Shown here one piece after another: positions 10,060-18,354 of a stretch of 64,000 nt of DNA. Origin of the DNA: Nostoc sp. CHAB 5824. GTDB lineage: Bacteria > Cyanobacteriota > Cyanobacteriia > Cyanobacteriales > Nostocaceae. Made by a program: the position numbers and the translations under genes. The first letter of the stretch is position 1, and each line of letters begins with the position of its first letter. Where the stretch lies: positions 1 to 64,000 of the forward strand of contig NZ_JAIVFT010000002.1 in NCBI RefSeq assembly GCF_020829665.1, read 5' to 3'. A model generated the notes under the pieces. It was not told the DNA's origin and searched no databases. It was given only the letters and a program-made list of their open reading frames with translations.

Positions 10060-11157
10060 TTGGAACAAAAGATTTCTATATCTGCTCAACTTCAATCCAA
10101 GGGACGCGTTTACCTTCTACCTTTAATCGCTATCTTGTTGAGTATCGCTTCTTGCGCTGCCAATAATAAAAATATCAAGCATGTTTCTCTCGTTGGTGCT
10201 GGGGCAAGTTTTCCCGCGCCTTTGTACGAACGCTGGCTTTCAGATTACAACCAGCAAAATCCCAATGTGGAAATTAACTATCAAGCTATAGGAAGCAGTG
10301 CTGGAGTGCAACAGCTCATCGAAGGTACTGTGGACTTTGCAGCTAGTGATGTGGGAATTACAAATGAACAAGCAGCTCAGGTAAAAAAGGGAGTGATGGC
10401 TTTACCCATAACTGCTGGTTCTATTGTGCTGGCTTACAACCTCACGCCAGTCGCCCGTCAGTCATCTCAACTCAATCTGCCAACTAGTTTAAAGCTATCA
10501 CGCCAAGTCTACGTAGATATCTTTCTCGGAAAAATTATGAATTGGAATCATCCGAGAATAGCCGTAGCTAATCCAGGGGTAAATTTGCCTAATCTACCAA
10601 TTCAGGTTGTACACCGAACTGATGGTAGTGGTACTACAAGCGTATTAACGCAACATCTAAGTTCTATAAGTCCAGAATGGAAAAGCAAAGTTGGGGCTGG
10701 TAAAGCTGTAGCATGGCAAGTGGGAATTGGCGGAAGGGGTAACGAAGGTGTTACCGCCCTGATTCAACAGATCCCAGGAGCTATTGGCTATGTAGAATAC
10801 GTCTACGCCAAACAAAATAAACTTCCTGTGGCTGCTTTGGAAAATAAATTTGGTAATTATATTACGCCGACACCAGAATCTGTAGCTCAAACCTTAGAGG
10901 CAGTGAAATTACCCGCCGACAACTTGATTGCTTTTATCACCGATCCTACAGGTGCCCAGTCTTATCCCATAGTTACTTACAGCTGGCTTTTAACTTATCA
11001 CCAATACCCAAACCGAGCCAAAGCTCAAGCGCTGAAAAACTTTATTGATTGGGCTTTAGTTGAGGGGCAAAAATCCAGTTTGGAACTCGGATATATTCCT
11101 TTGTCTAAAAAAGTTGTGGTTCAAGTGCAATCTGCTGCCAAGAAGATTGCAGAATAA
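10060..11157 (+). CDS. pstS: Phosphate ABC transporter substrate-binding lipoprotein PstS
   Basis: 365-aa periplasmic phosphate-binding protein of the high-affinity Pst system. The N-terminus is a lipoprotein signal: hydrophobic stretch then SIASC, with Cys32 as the predicted lipidated residue. Phosphate-binding loops are visible: GAGASFPAPLY near the mature start, GSSAGVQQL, and HRTDGSGTTSVL. The best start is TTG at 10060; no ATG gives a complete signal peptide and the ribosome site is weak. No pstCAB or phoU is adjacent, so it is a solo copy. I saw no clear CTTAACC-type Pho box upstream. Confidence 0.92.
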   Translation: MEQKISISAQLQSKGRVYLLPLIAILLSIASCAANNKNIKHVSLVGAGASFPAPLYERWLSDYNQQNPNVEINYQAIGSSAGVQQLIEGTVDFAASDVGITNEQAAQVKKGVMALPITAGSIVLAYNLTPVARQSSQLNLPTSLKLSRQVYVDIFLGKIMNWNHPRIAVANPGVNLPNLPIQVVHRTDGSGTTSVLTQHLSSISPEWKSKVGAGKAVAWQVGIGGRGNEGVTALIQQIPGAIGYVEYVYAKQNKLPVAALENKFGNYITPTPESVAQTLEAVKLPADNLIAFITDPTGAQSYPIVTYSWLLTYHQYPNRAKAQALKNFIDWALVEGQKSSLELGYIPLSKKVVVQVQSAAKKIAE

Positions 11158-11316
11158 CTAGTTTTTAGTTTAGGGTAGGCGATCGCATTATTTGATAATA
11201 ATGAAATTATATCGTGTCCGGTTAATCAACCTTATAACCAGAACTGAAGTCCTCCCAAAGTTTGCGTAGCGTCTTGTAAAGAGAACTAAAGTTCTCTCTA
11301 CAAACCAAAGTTTTCA

Positions 11317-11733
11317 TTATGGGTACTTATGATGACGCACTTCAACCACGGTATGTACATTGCCGCGAGGCGTAAAATCTGCTTTTACAGTGGCTTCCAA
11401 CGGATCGCAAGCAGCTACAAAATCATCCAAAATTTGATTGGCAGATTCTTCGTGGGAAATGTAGCGATCGCGGTAACTGTTAATGTAAAGCTTAAGCGCC
11501 TTTAATTCCACTACCCGCTCATCAGGCACATAGGTAACGTAAATTGTTGCAAAGTCAGGATAACCGGAAAACGGACATTTACAAGTAAATTCCGGCAAAG
11601 TAATGTTAATGTCATATCGCCTTCCCACACGCGGATTCGGAAAGGTAATTAGTTTACCTTCGGCAATGTCGCGTTCGCCATACTTCATTTCTTGGCTTTG
11701 GGATACACTTTCAGGTAATTTCTCAGTTGTCAT
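11317..11733 (-). CDS. queF: NADPH-dependent 7-cyano-7-deazaguanine reductase QueF
   Basis: 138-aa cytosolic enzyme that reduces preQ0 to preQ1 in queuosine synthesis. It has the short unimodal QueF form. Catalytic signature EFTCKCPFSGYPDF: Cys53 should form the thioimide and Asp60 is the acid. The QueF motif ELKALKLYINSYR follows. Residues 10-35 are less conserved but end in FPNPRVGRRYDI. The upstream region at 11734-11790 carries heptamer-like GTCATTT repeats, so the promoter is probably embedded in repeat sequence. No other queuosine genes are nearby. Confidence 0.96.
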   Translation of the reverse strand: MTTEKLPESVSQSQEMKYGERDIAEGKLITFPNPRVGRRYDINITLPEFTCKCPFSGYPDFATIYVTYVPDERVVELKALKLYINSYRDRYISHEESANQILDDFVAACDPLEATVKADFTPRGNVHTVVEVRHHKYP

Positions 11734-11809
11734 TGGTTATTTGTCATTTATCAGTTGTCATTTGTCAGTTGTCAGCTGTTGTTATTCCCCTCTGCTCCCT
11801 ACTCAGTAC

Positions 11810-11852
11810 GCGATAAATCGCGTCTGTACTTAGGATAGACGCGATTTATCGC
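11810..11852 (-). terminator. Long inverted repeat downstream of the Cys-rich protein gene
   Basis: GCGATAAATCGCGTCT (11810-11825) pairs perfectly with AGACGCGATTTATCGC (11837-11852), leaving an 11-nt loop. Each arm is itself nearly palindromic, as in dispersed Nostoc repeats. It starts right after the stop codon of the minus-strand gene at 11856 and may end its transcript, but no T-run follows. Confidence 0.4.
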
Positions 11853-11855
11853 GTC

Positions 11856-12254
11856 TCAATACTCTTCCTTCTCCCAGTCTGGACAATTCTCATCTTCACA
11901 ACCGTGGGGATGCATGGCACAAACTAACAAATTACCACTATAAACTTGACCGTGGTAGTGAGTACAACCAATACAGGCTGGATTTTTTTCGGCTGTGGGT
12001 TCAACGGAATAAGGAAAACCCGGATCTACATCTGCTACAATGTCTTCCAATTCCCAGTAAGCTTCCAACATTGGTTCAGCCAAATCCTGTAAATACTGAT
12101 CTACTTCAGTGACAATGTTAGGGACTTGCTCTGTGAGTTCTTCCGTTAGCTCAAAAAAAGCGTCTACCATTTCACCCATTCCCAGGAAGAAACGCTCTAC
12201 TTCATCAGCCACTGTTTCGACAATTTCTGCTAAATCTTTTTGCCACTGTTCCAT
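11856..12254 (-). CDS. Small cyanobacterial protein with C-terminal Cys/His cluster
   Basis: 132 aa from the ATG at 12252-12254 (MEQWQKDLAEIV). An upstream in-frame ATG would add 26 residues that look non-coding. Residues 1-75 are acidic and helical, probably a coiled coil. The C-terminus holds a compact cluster: CIGCTHYHG, then LVCAMHPHGC, then ENCPDW, giving six Cys and several His. That pattern would suit a structural zinc site or an Fe-S cluster, but no named family can be assigned with confidence. Similar short proteins occur in other cyanobacteria as far as I recall. Function unknown. Confidence 0.8.
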   Translation of the reverse strand: MEQWQKDLAEIVETVADEVERFFLGMGEMVDAFFELTEELTEQVPNIVTEVDQYLQDLAEPMLEAYWELEDIVADVDPGFPYSVEPTAEKNPACIGCTHYHGQVYSGNLLVCAMHPHGCEDENCPDWEKEEY

Positions 12255-12412
12255 AAACTTAACGCCCTTACAGGCTATAAACAGGACGGTTTGTGTTATC
12301 TGGCTTGAAGCACTAGAGTACACACTAGGCAATGTATCTTATCAAATTTCTGTCTGAAGTGCCATTTCAAAGTGCCACTTCCTTACTAAATATTTCTCTC
12401 AAAAAATGCTTT

Positions 12413-12799
12413 TTATTGATCGCGTTGCAATCGTTTTAACTCGTTTTGCAAGTCTAGTACTTCTTGGCGTAATTTATCCGTGTTCTCATCAGTTGATCCC
12501 TCTTTCACCGTTGGTTCTTCATCTTCCTCTAAAATTTCAATGCGGCGAGGTTCAGAAGCAGGTGTTTTCTCAGAACTTTCAGCAGATGCTTGAGGCTGTT
12601 GGGCTTGCTTCATCATATCTTCAACGAACCGACGGGCTTCTTCCGTGTTCATTTCGCCCTTTGCCACCATTTCATCTGCCAGTTTTTGGACTTGCGATCG
12701 CACTTCGGCTAATTTTCCCCCTGCTTTCTCACCCGCGTAAGAAGCTAATCCAACACCGAGGTAAAAAGCTTTTTGAACAATATCTCCAAAACCAGGCAT
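12413..12799 (-). CDS. Phasin-like coiled-coil protein
   Basis: 128 aa. The N-terminus, MPGFGDIVQKAFYLGVGLAS followed by a helix, matches cyanobacterial proteins annotated as phasin family or PHA-granule-associated. Residues 25-65 form an amphipathic helix (VQKLADEMVAKGEMNTEEARRF is typical of the family), residues 66-105 are acidic and disordered, and residues 106-128 are a leucine heptad coiled coil. A role at PHA granules or membranes is only inferred; no PHA synthase is nearby. The SRP RNA gene lies just upstream on the same strand, separated by about 25 bp. Confidence 0.75.
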   Translation of the reverse strand: MPGFGDIVQKAFYLGVGLASYAGEKAGGKLAEVRSQVQKLADEMVAKGEMNTEEARRFVEDMMKQAQQPQASAESSEKTPASEPRRIEILEEDEEPTVKEGSTDENTDKLRQEVLDLQNELKRLQRDQ

Positions 12800-12823
12800 T
12801 GTTGCTGACCGCTCCTAAAAATA

Positions 12824-12921
12824 GGGCGACCCGGAGACTACGCCTACCACAAGCCTCCCGTGTTGCTGCTACCTTCCGGTTCTGACAAGATTTGGGTGTT
12901 GCAGTCGCATAGATCCAGGTC
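12824..12921 (-). ncRNA. ffs: Signal recognition particle RNA (small bacterial 4.5S type)
   Basis: The minus strand carries the diagnostic SRP domain IV core: GTCAGAACCGGAAGGTAGCA, with the GGAA tetraloop flanked by the conserved asymmetric loops. The ends pair as a long hairpin: GACCTGGA at the 5' end with TCCGGGTC at the 3' end (one G-U), and CTATGC with GCGTAG just inside. The length, about 98 nt, is normal for a small bacterial SRP RNA, which binds Ffh in co-translational protein targeting. The exact ends are inferred from the pairing. It lies between the phasin-like and YciI-like genes. Confidence 0.92.
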
Positions 12922-12928
12922 TTCTAAA

Positions 12929-12934
12929 AGCATA
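12929..12934 (-). promoter_or_regulatory. Probable -10 box for the SRP RNA
   Basis: TATGCT on the minus strand, 7 nt upstream of the inferred SRP RNA 5' end at 12921. The spacing is right for a sigma-70-type promoter; no convincing -35 box was seen. Confidence 0.4.
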
Positions 12935-12958
12935 ACATTAAAAGTCAGTAAGTGTGTG

Positions 12959-13243
12959 TTATTCCATAACAATTCGCCATTCATAAAGTTGATAGTTGAC
13001 GCAGCCGTGTTGCACCAACGGGTCATCAGCTACAATTGCTTCTGCTTCTTCCTTTGAGACTGCCTCAAACAGCAACATCCCGCCTCTTTGCTCTGCCCAA
13101 TAGCCTGTTCGCGCTTTGTGTCCTTTAGCAATCAAGTCTTGAATGTAGGCTTTGTGGGCAGGTACATATTGGTCAAAGGTAGGTTTATCGACTTTGCCTT
13201 CTTCAATCTTTACAAACCACGGCATTTGCTTGTCATCTCCCAT
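12959..13243 (-). CDS. YciI-like (YCII-related) small protein
   Basis: 94 aa from the ATG at 13241-13243 (MGDDKQMPWFVKIEEG), preceded by GGAAG about 9 nt upstream; a longer reading adds 15 unconvincing residues. It has the ferredoxin-like YCII fold signature: VPAHKAYIQDLIAKG, then GGMLLFEAVSKEEAEAIVADD, then HGCVNYQLYEWRIV. His in the PAHKAY segment and Asp in the VADDPL segment are the conserved polar residues of the family. Enzymatic function is unknown for most members. Next to the SRP RNA gene on the same strand. Confidence 0.85.
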   Translation of the reverse strand: MGDDKQMPWFVKIEEGKVDKPTFDQYVPAHKAYIQDLIAKGHKARTGYWAEQRGGMLLFEAVSKEEAEAIVADDPLVQHGCVNYQLYEWRIVME

Positions 13244-13517
13244 TACAAAGGACTTCCTACTCAAGTTATTACTATTTTTGAGTAGCAAGTTAGTAGCGAT
13301 TCAATCAAAAATCTGGGCATTTTGCCTCAACTACGGTCGGGTTGCAGTAGAAACGTAAGACTTGTTTCTACCGTGTCGTCAATCTAAAGAGTGATTTTTT
13401 CCACAGACACCCCTTGAGCGATCGCCTGGTGAAGGTGAGCCGATTTTCCTGAAGTTTTAGCCATGTCTGAAAATGATTGGAATTGCGACTAAGCAATACA
13501 AAAATACTCAGTCTGCT

Positions 13518-14978
13518 TTATCTAGTGGGCATAGTGATTTCCCAAATTCCTTGATTTCCACCATATTCCAGAACATAAATCTTATTGCCGATAATCTCAG
13601 CATCAATGGGATTACTAAAACCTTCAACAATGCGCGTGGCGTTAAATTTATAGTTGGTAGTTCCTACTTTAGTTAAGTTTAAATGCAGTAGGTCTTGGCT
13701 GGAATCTTTAAAAGGGCCTGCTAGTGTTTCGCCAGTGGCGTCGCCTGGTGTAAAACTCAGCATGAATCCATCTCTATTGAATTCTGGACTCATTACTCCT
13801 TTTGTATCAAAAACTAAGCCCAAAGGAGAACGGTGTGCTGTAAAACTGCTAAAACTTTGCCCAAGAACACTGGCATCTTTGACTTTTCCATCTTGAGGAT
13901 CGCGGAAATTGTCTGCGTCTGGCCCCAAATTAGGAATTGGTTCAATCAAGTTTCCACTAGGTCGAATAGGAAAGGTTGGATCGTTACGAAAGTAGCCCCT
14001 TTGGACGGCGTTAAATTTGGGGTTTAATAAAAGGTCTTTGGCAGGATTATAATTGGGAAATTGTTGTGGGTTGTCTGTCCCACCAATCCGCCACGGAAAG
14101 CCGTAATTACCACCTACACGGAGCCAATTTAATTCTTCTGACATGTCGCGATCGGGGCCATTTTCTGTACCAAATAAATCCCCATTGGGTGCAAAAGCCA
14201 TATCGAAAGTATTGCGTATTCCTTCTGCAAAAATATAGCCAGCTGTCTTTAAGGTTGCTCGATTGTTTGGAAGAAAGAGATTTTTGCCATTAGTAGGAAG
14301 ACGGAGTATACAGGCGGTTAATCCTACTTCGCGAGTATTAGGATATAGCCCATTAACAGACTGAACCTCACCGTGATCGGTACGAGAACCGCTATTCACA
14401 TAGATAAAGTTACCATCCGGGCTAACAACCACCCCGTTGAAGCGATGATCGTAGGCTGTTTTGCTTTTGGGATAGCCTGCACTCTTAGCTAAGGTAGACC
14501 AGATGCGCTGTTGTGTACCCGACTTAATTTCGCCTTTAACAATAATTCCTTTGGTCTGGTTATTCACAAGGTCTGCATTGCCAACTAAATAAATTGTGCC
14601 GTTAGGGCCAATGGCCATCCCTTGAGTTTCACTTATATTATGATTACTAGAATTGTACACAAGTGTACTATTAGAGGAGCCTAAATTGACTCGAGAAATA
14701 TCACCATTTTGTTTGAGATAATAGATGGTATTGTTTCGTGGATCTTTTGCAATCCGAACAGAAGGAGAGGCTGATAACGTATTGATAATGTTGCGAATCT
14801 GAATATCAGGACGCAGGGCTTTAGGTGCAGCATTTACTCCAGTAGCGCCATAATTTAATAGAACTATTGTAAATAACAGCGTTTTAGCGGCGAAAAAGCA
14901 ACTTTTGAAAGTTAACTTACCGATAAATCTGCGTTGCTCTTGGTTGAATGAGTTAATGTTATTCATTATTTTGTTCAT
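13518..14978 (-). CDS. Secreted PQQ-type sugar dehydrogenase (GSDH beta-propeller)
   Basis: 486 aa with an N-terminal signal sequence (hydrophobic core about 29-48, ending GVNAAP). The rest is a six-bladed glucose/sorbosone dehydrogenase-type propeller: IGPNGTIYLVG, DHRFNGVVVSPDGNFIYV, SGSRTDHGE, FAEGIRNTFDMAFAPNGDL, GTENGPDRDMSEELNW and GGNYGFPWRIGG. These blocks match the soluble aldose sugar dehydrogenase (Ylii/Asd) family, which oxidises sugars using PQQ, probably in the periplasm or outside. PQQ synthesis genes are not visible here, so the cofactor source is open. Followed upstream on the same strand by an RTX protein, which hints at an extracellular pair. Confidence 0.88.
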   Translation of the reverse strand: MNKIMNNINSFNQEQRRFIGKLTFKSCFFAAKTLLFTIVLLNYGATGVNAAPKALRPDIQIRNIINTLSASPSVRIAKDPRNNTIYYLKQNGDISRVNLGSSNSTLVYNSSNHNISETQGMAIGPNGTIYLVGNADLVNNQTKGIIVKGEIKSGTQQRIWSTLAKSAGYPKSKTAYDHRFNGVVVSPDGNFIYVNSGSRTDHGEVQSVNGLYPNTREVGLTACILRLPTNGKNLFLPNNRATLKTAGYIFAEGIRNTFDMAFAPNGDLFGTENGPDRDMSEELNWLRVGGNYGFPWRIGGTDNPQQFPNYNPAKDLLLNPKFNAVQRGYFRNDPTFPIRPSGNLIEPIPNLGPDADNFRDPQDGKVKDASVLGQSFSSFTAHRSPLGLVFDTKGVMSPEFNRDGFMLSFTPGDATGETLAGPFKDSSQDLLHLNLTKVGTTNYKFNATRIVEGFSNPIDAEIIGNKIYVLEYGGNQGIWEITMPTR

Positions 14979-15167
14979 AAAATAGTTAGATTATTTTGTT
15001 GCTAAGTTTTCTTGAGAAAGGAAACAATTTTAAAGGTTCTGGGGTGGGTACTAGCTTATAAATAGTCTTTTGTTATGCAAGGTAGACGGTCGTCTTTCTC
15101 TAACTAGGAGTAAAAGTATCCTTTAATCAGTCTTCTTATGCAGTACTCCCTTAAGTTGACAACGTTC

Positions 15168-16160
15168 TTATGCCAAACTGACTTCTAGCGTATAGGGAGC
15201 AGGGTTGCTATCACTAGAGCCAGAGAATGTTCCGCCATTTTGGGGAAAGAAAGCATATTTACTCACTGAGATTAAGTACGTTCCAGCACTTAGTGAAGCG
15301 GTGATTAATGACCCAAGATTGGGGCTACTATCGTCGTCAGTTTGCAGTAAAATTCTAGCATTGTTAAACAGTCCAATAACTGTATCATCGGTTGTTGCCG
15401 CACTGATAGTGACCGTTTTTTGACTTGCTAGAGAAAATGTAAAAAAGTCGAAATCGGGATTGTCTCCCGGTTGAACTGTTACTAACTCACCTGAGAGATT
15501 AACGTCTGAGCCTGATGATAAAGAACCCAATCCTTCAGTGCTGGCTAGTGTATTGTTTGTAGCTTGTCCAGCATTTTCCTGCTCATAGAAAAGAAAATCG
15601 TCACTATCAAGTCTGAGGTTTACTACCCCCTGCACAATACCTATGATCTCATCTGGCTCTACTCCAGGTTTGTCTAAGAATATTTGTGTGTTAGCTCCAA
15701 CAGATTGCAGACGGTAGTTTTTTGGGGAGTCTTTGAGTTCAATTCGATCTTCACTAGGGTTGAAGTCAGTAATAGTAGCTAAGTCCCTAAAACCAGCATT
15801 CGCCGTGTTTTTATCGTCGTAGAAAACATTTTTAGCATCCCCAAGGACAAATCTATCTAGCCCAACGCCGCCAGTTAAGGTATCAGTCTCCCCTAATCCA
15901 GGTGAGAGTGGACTACCAGGGAAAACACTGATGAGGATATCGTTTCCAGACCCCCCATTTAGTCTGTCATTGCCGAGTCCACCGATTAAACTGTCGTTTC
16001 CTGTCCCGCCAAATAGATTATCATTACCAGCTGCACCATTCAGGGTATCGTTACTAGACAAACTATTGGCATTAGCACCATTAGCCCAACCATATATCGT
16101 GTCATCTCCCGAAGTCCCATTTCTTGTGTCAGGAGCTGTAGTGCCGTAAATAACTGCCAT
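15168..16160 (-). CDS. RTX calcium-binding protein with C-terminal PPC-like domain
   Basis: 330 aa. Residues 15-80 contain RTX nonapeptide repeats of the GGxGNDxLx type ([36 protein letters not shown]) that bind Ca2+ in a parallel beta-roll. A GxDRFVLGD / [13 protein letters not shown] block follows, common after RTX rolls in cyanobacteria. From about 200 there is a pre-peptidase C-terminal-like beta sandwich ([19 protein letters not shown] to [10 protein letters not shown]). There is no N-terminal signal peptide, as expected for type I secretion. Probably extracellular; substrate and role unknown. A 780-bp AT-rich gap lies upstream. Confidence 0.88.
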   Translation of the reverse strand: MAVIYGTTAPDTRNGTSGDDTIYGWANGANANSLSSNDTLNGAAGNDNLFGGTGNDSLIGGLGNDRLNGGSGNDILISVFPGSPLSPGLGETDTLTGGVGLDRFVLGDAKNVFYDDKNTANAGFRDLATITDFNPSEDRIELKDSPKNYRLQSVGANTQIFLDKPGVEPDEIIGIVQGVVNLRLDSDDFLFYEQENAGQATNNTLASTEGLGSLSSGSDVNLSGELVTVQPGDNPDFDFFTFSLASQKTVTISAATTDDTVIGLFNNARILLQTDDDSSPNLGSLITASLSAGTYLISVSKYAFFPQNGGTFSGSSDSNPAPYTLEVSLA

Positions 16161-16940
16161 ATTATTTTTCCTGAATTTCTAACTAATGCCTAACTTCGGC
16201 TTCAGTCAAAGAACTCTTTATAAGTTCAATGTAGATTACTTGATACAGATGCCTTTATTAACCTAATTAATATCAATACTACGTAGAAAGTATTAATTAT
16301 TAATTTGGTTAATTGATTATGCAAATGGATAAGTAGTTGGATCAAAAATCATTTATTTTAATTATTCTTCCTATAGTTTTTTACACTTACCTGTAATTAC
16401 TTAGTTATCATGAACGAAAGGTTACGTCAACTTTTTTTACCAAATCTTAAAAGTTTTATATTTTTAATTGATAATACTTTGAAAAACTTTTATAAACTTT
16501 AATAGAGCCTTTTTTCAAACATACTGTTTTTTTAGTAAAAGCTGCGAGATTTTTCAGATGAATCCGATATTTTCGTTAAGTTAGGTTTCAATATCATTTT
16601 TATTTTATAGAATAAATATTTTTCTATTAAAGAAATGCATTTTCAAATACATAAGTTAAATTAATATATTATCAAAAGCATTTTTGAGCTTAATAACACT
16701 TAAGCTTTACATAAATTTTATATGCTTCCTTTCAGGATTAAAGCTTGTTATGGCAAGGAATGCCGCAAAACGCATGGTGCTAAATTCAAGCTTAATGAAC
16801 CTAATTAACTCAGCAGTGCCGGATAATTTTACACTGTAAACTAGTTTAAACTCCAAAAAAGAAATCTAAACTTTGATTAGTTTTTCCGTATAATCGGCAA
16901 TATTTTGGTCTTGGGCATTGAATAAAATCTTACTCAGGAC
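16161..16940. other. AT-rich gene-free region upstream of the RTX gene
   Basis: About 780 bp, markedly AT-rich with long A/T runs. No convincing gene was found on either strand; the longest start-to-stop piece is a 29-codon stretch at 16750-16839 with no ribosome site. It holds the promoter side of the RTX gene and the 3' side of the SDR gene. No clear palindromes or HIP1 sites were seen. Confidence 0.6.
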
Positions 16941-17759
16941 TCACTTAAGCCCAGAGAAAAGAGTTTCCCAGTTAATTGCAGGCGGTCTTTGTCCCTGGTT
17001 AACTATTTCAAAAATTTTCCTAGAACTACTTGGGTAAACAAGGCATTCCACACAAGCGTTTGCTACATCAATCCGGCTAGTATCACCCGAAAGTGTATCC
17101 CCAGTGCCTACGACAACACCGTATTTACCCCCAGTTTTTGCCTTCAGGAGGGTGTTGAGGTTGTATGAAGTATATGGTCCGTCAATAAGGCGTCCTGGGC
17201 GGATGATGGTGTAGGGTAATCCTGAATTAATAATGGACTCTTCACCTTTCTGTTTGGCATCCAACACGCCAAAAGCATTGAGAATACTAAAAGGAAACTG
17301 ATTTTTACGCTCAATTCCACAAGAAGAAACGAAAACGAATCGTTTCAAATTCCGGGGTGCTGCTGCCACTAAGTTGCTCACACCTTGGGCATCGATCTTT
17401 GCCGGACTATTCTTTGCTTTTGCTTCGCTAGATTTGGGGTTAAGGAAAGTGATTCCCCATTCAATCAAGTTTGGGGGTTGGTGAAACTCCCATCGCGCAG
17501 AGGGAAAGGCAGTGGTTCCAGTACAACTGATGATGTAGGTGACAGTTTGCGTTGCGGCTGGTAGTGTGGCTGGCTGGCGGATGTCACCAACGGCAATTTC
17601 CACTCTTTGGTTAAACATTTCTTCGGCTTTTGCGGCATTGCGTGTCAGGACACGAACTTTCAAGCCCTTTTCTAGTAGTTTGCCTACTACCAGTTGCCCT
17701 ACTCCACCAGTAGCACCAGCAACTAGTACCAAATCTTCAACTGAATCAAAAGAATTCAT
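16941..17759 (-). CDS. Atypical short-chain dehydrogenase / NAD(P)-binding NmrA-like protein
   Basis: 272 aa. The N-terminus has the Rossmann motif VLVAGATGGVGQLVV (GATGGVG at 15-21), followed by VRVLTRNAAKA and VGDIRQPATL, the pattern of atypical SDR5-type proteins related to Ycf39 and NmrA. FVFVSSCGIER and LPYTIIRPGRLIDGPYTSY are the usual later blocks. The classical YxxxK catalytic pair is not evident, so it may bind NAD(P) in a regulatory or assembly role. Substrate unknown. Ends 5' of a divergent gap with a relic gene. Confidence 0.85.
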   Translation of the reverse strand: MNSFDSVEDLVLVAGATGGVGQLVVGKLLEKGLKVRVLTRNAAKAEEMFNQRVEIAVGDIRQPATLPAATQTVTYIISCTGTTAFPSARWEFHQPPNLIEWGITFLNPKSSEAKAKNSPAKIDAQGVSNLVAAAPRNLKRFVFVSSCGIERKNQFPFSILNAFGVLDAKQKGEESIINSGLPYTIIRPGRLIDGPYTSYNLNTLLKAKTGGKYGVVVGTGDTLSGDTSRIDVANACVECLVYPSSSRKIFEIVNQGQRPPAINWETLFSGLK

Positions 17760-17953
17760 AAACTGCCTTTGAGATAGTCTATTGTTAATCTACTCAAAAA
17801 ATGCGATCGCTAAAGATAGATCCAGATTAAAGATTTGGCGAATGGCTGTTGACTCTGTAGCTTTCAGGCTAACAAGTGGGAATTTTAAAATCAGGGAAAA
17901 CTCCCCAAAACTGAATCAGCACAGTAGCCAGCACTTGAAGTTTTGAGCAAGGA

Positions 17954-18336
17954 ATGAAAATTAGTCAAAAATTAATTTCGGGAATTCTAGGAATGGCTAC
18001 TCTCTCAGTAATGATTGGTGCTATTAATACTCATCAACAATTGAAGATAGCTAAGTACATTGCTCAACAAGAGGCTGAAGAAGTTGCTGGACTACTGGGA
18101 TATTTCGTAAGTCATGAATTTGAATACCACGAAATGCGATCGCCATGTCTATCGGTAATAGTCAGTGCGAGTGTTTTTCAGCCCATAACTGCGTAGGCGT
18201 AGCCCGTCGTAGACATCGCTGTTATAGGGGAAATTGCGCCCGAATTGTTCGGTTCTACCACTGTCATCAGTACACAAATAGCTATAACCTCTTAGATAGT
18301 AGTGAGTCTAACCTAGACGCTGTTAGTCGCTCTTGA
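17954..18336 (+). pseudogene. Relic of a membrane signalling gene, interrupted by a palindromic repeat
   Basis: An ATG at 17954 opens a frame starting MKISQKLISGILGMATLSVM, a membrane-anchored N-terminus like those of some cyanobacterial sensor kinases. After about 57 sensible residues, at the HIP1 site near 18138, the frame runs into repeat sequence. A further HIP1-flanked block, 18191-18219, sits inside it. Past the repeat a coding-like piece (GEIAPELFGSTTVIST) runs to a TAG near 18286. No intact domain remains. I read it as a truncated gene. The first 80-codon frame could still make a small membrane peptide. Confidence 0.5.
18191..18219. repeat. HIP1-flanked palindromic repeat (29 bp)
   Basis: On the minus strand it reads GCGAT, a 21-bp insert (GTCTACGACGGGCTACGCCT plus A), then CGC, which is HIP1 split by 21 bp. 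It belongs to the same family as the blocks at 47218-47252, 47356-47392 and near 51211. Confidence 0.7.
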
Positions 18337-18354
18337 ATTAAGGGGTGAAAACCT

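Noticed and set aside
9960..10060. Pho box upstream of pstS
   Set aside because: No CTTAACC-type direct repeats could be found.
11277..11301. AGAGAAC/GTTCTCT hairpin downstream of queF as terminator
   Set aside because: Seven base pairs only and no T-run; resembles a dispersed repeat.
13383..13463. 26-codon minus-strand frame starting MAKTSGKSAHLHQ
   Set aside because: Coherent start and stop, but no ribosome site and no family; too short to support as a gene.
16750..16839. 29-codon plus-strand frame in the AT-rich gap
   Set aside because: No ribosome site, no domain, unlike neighbouring coding sequence.
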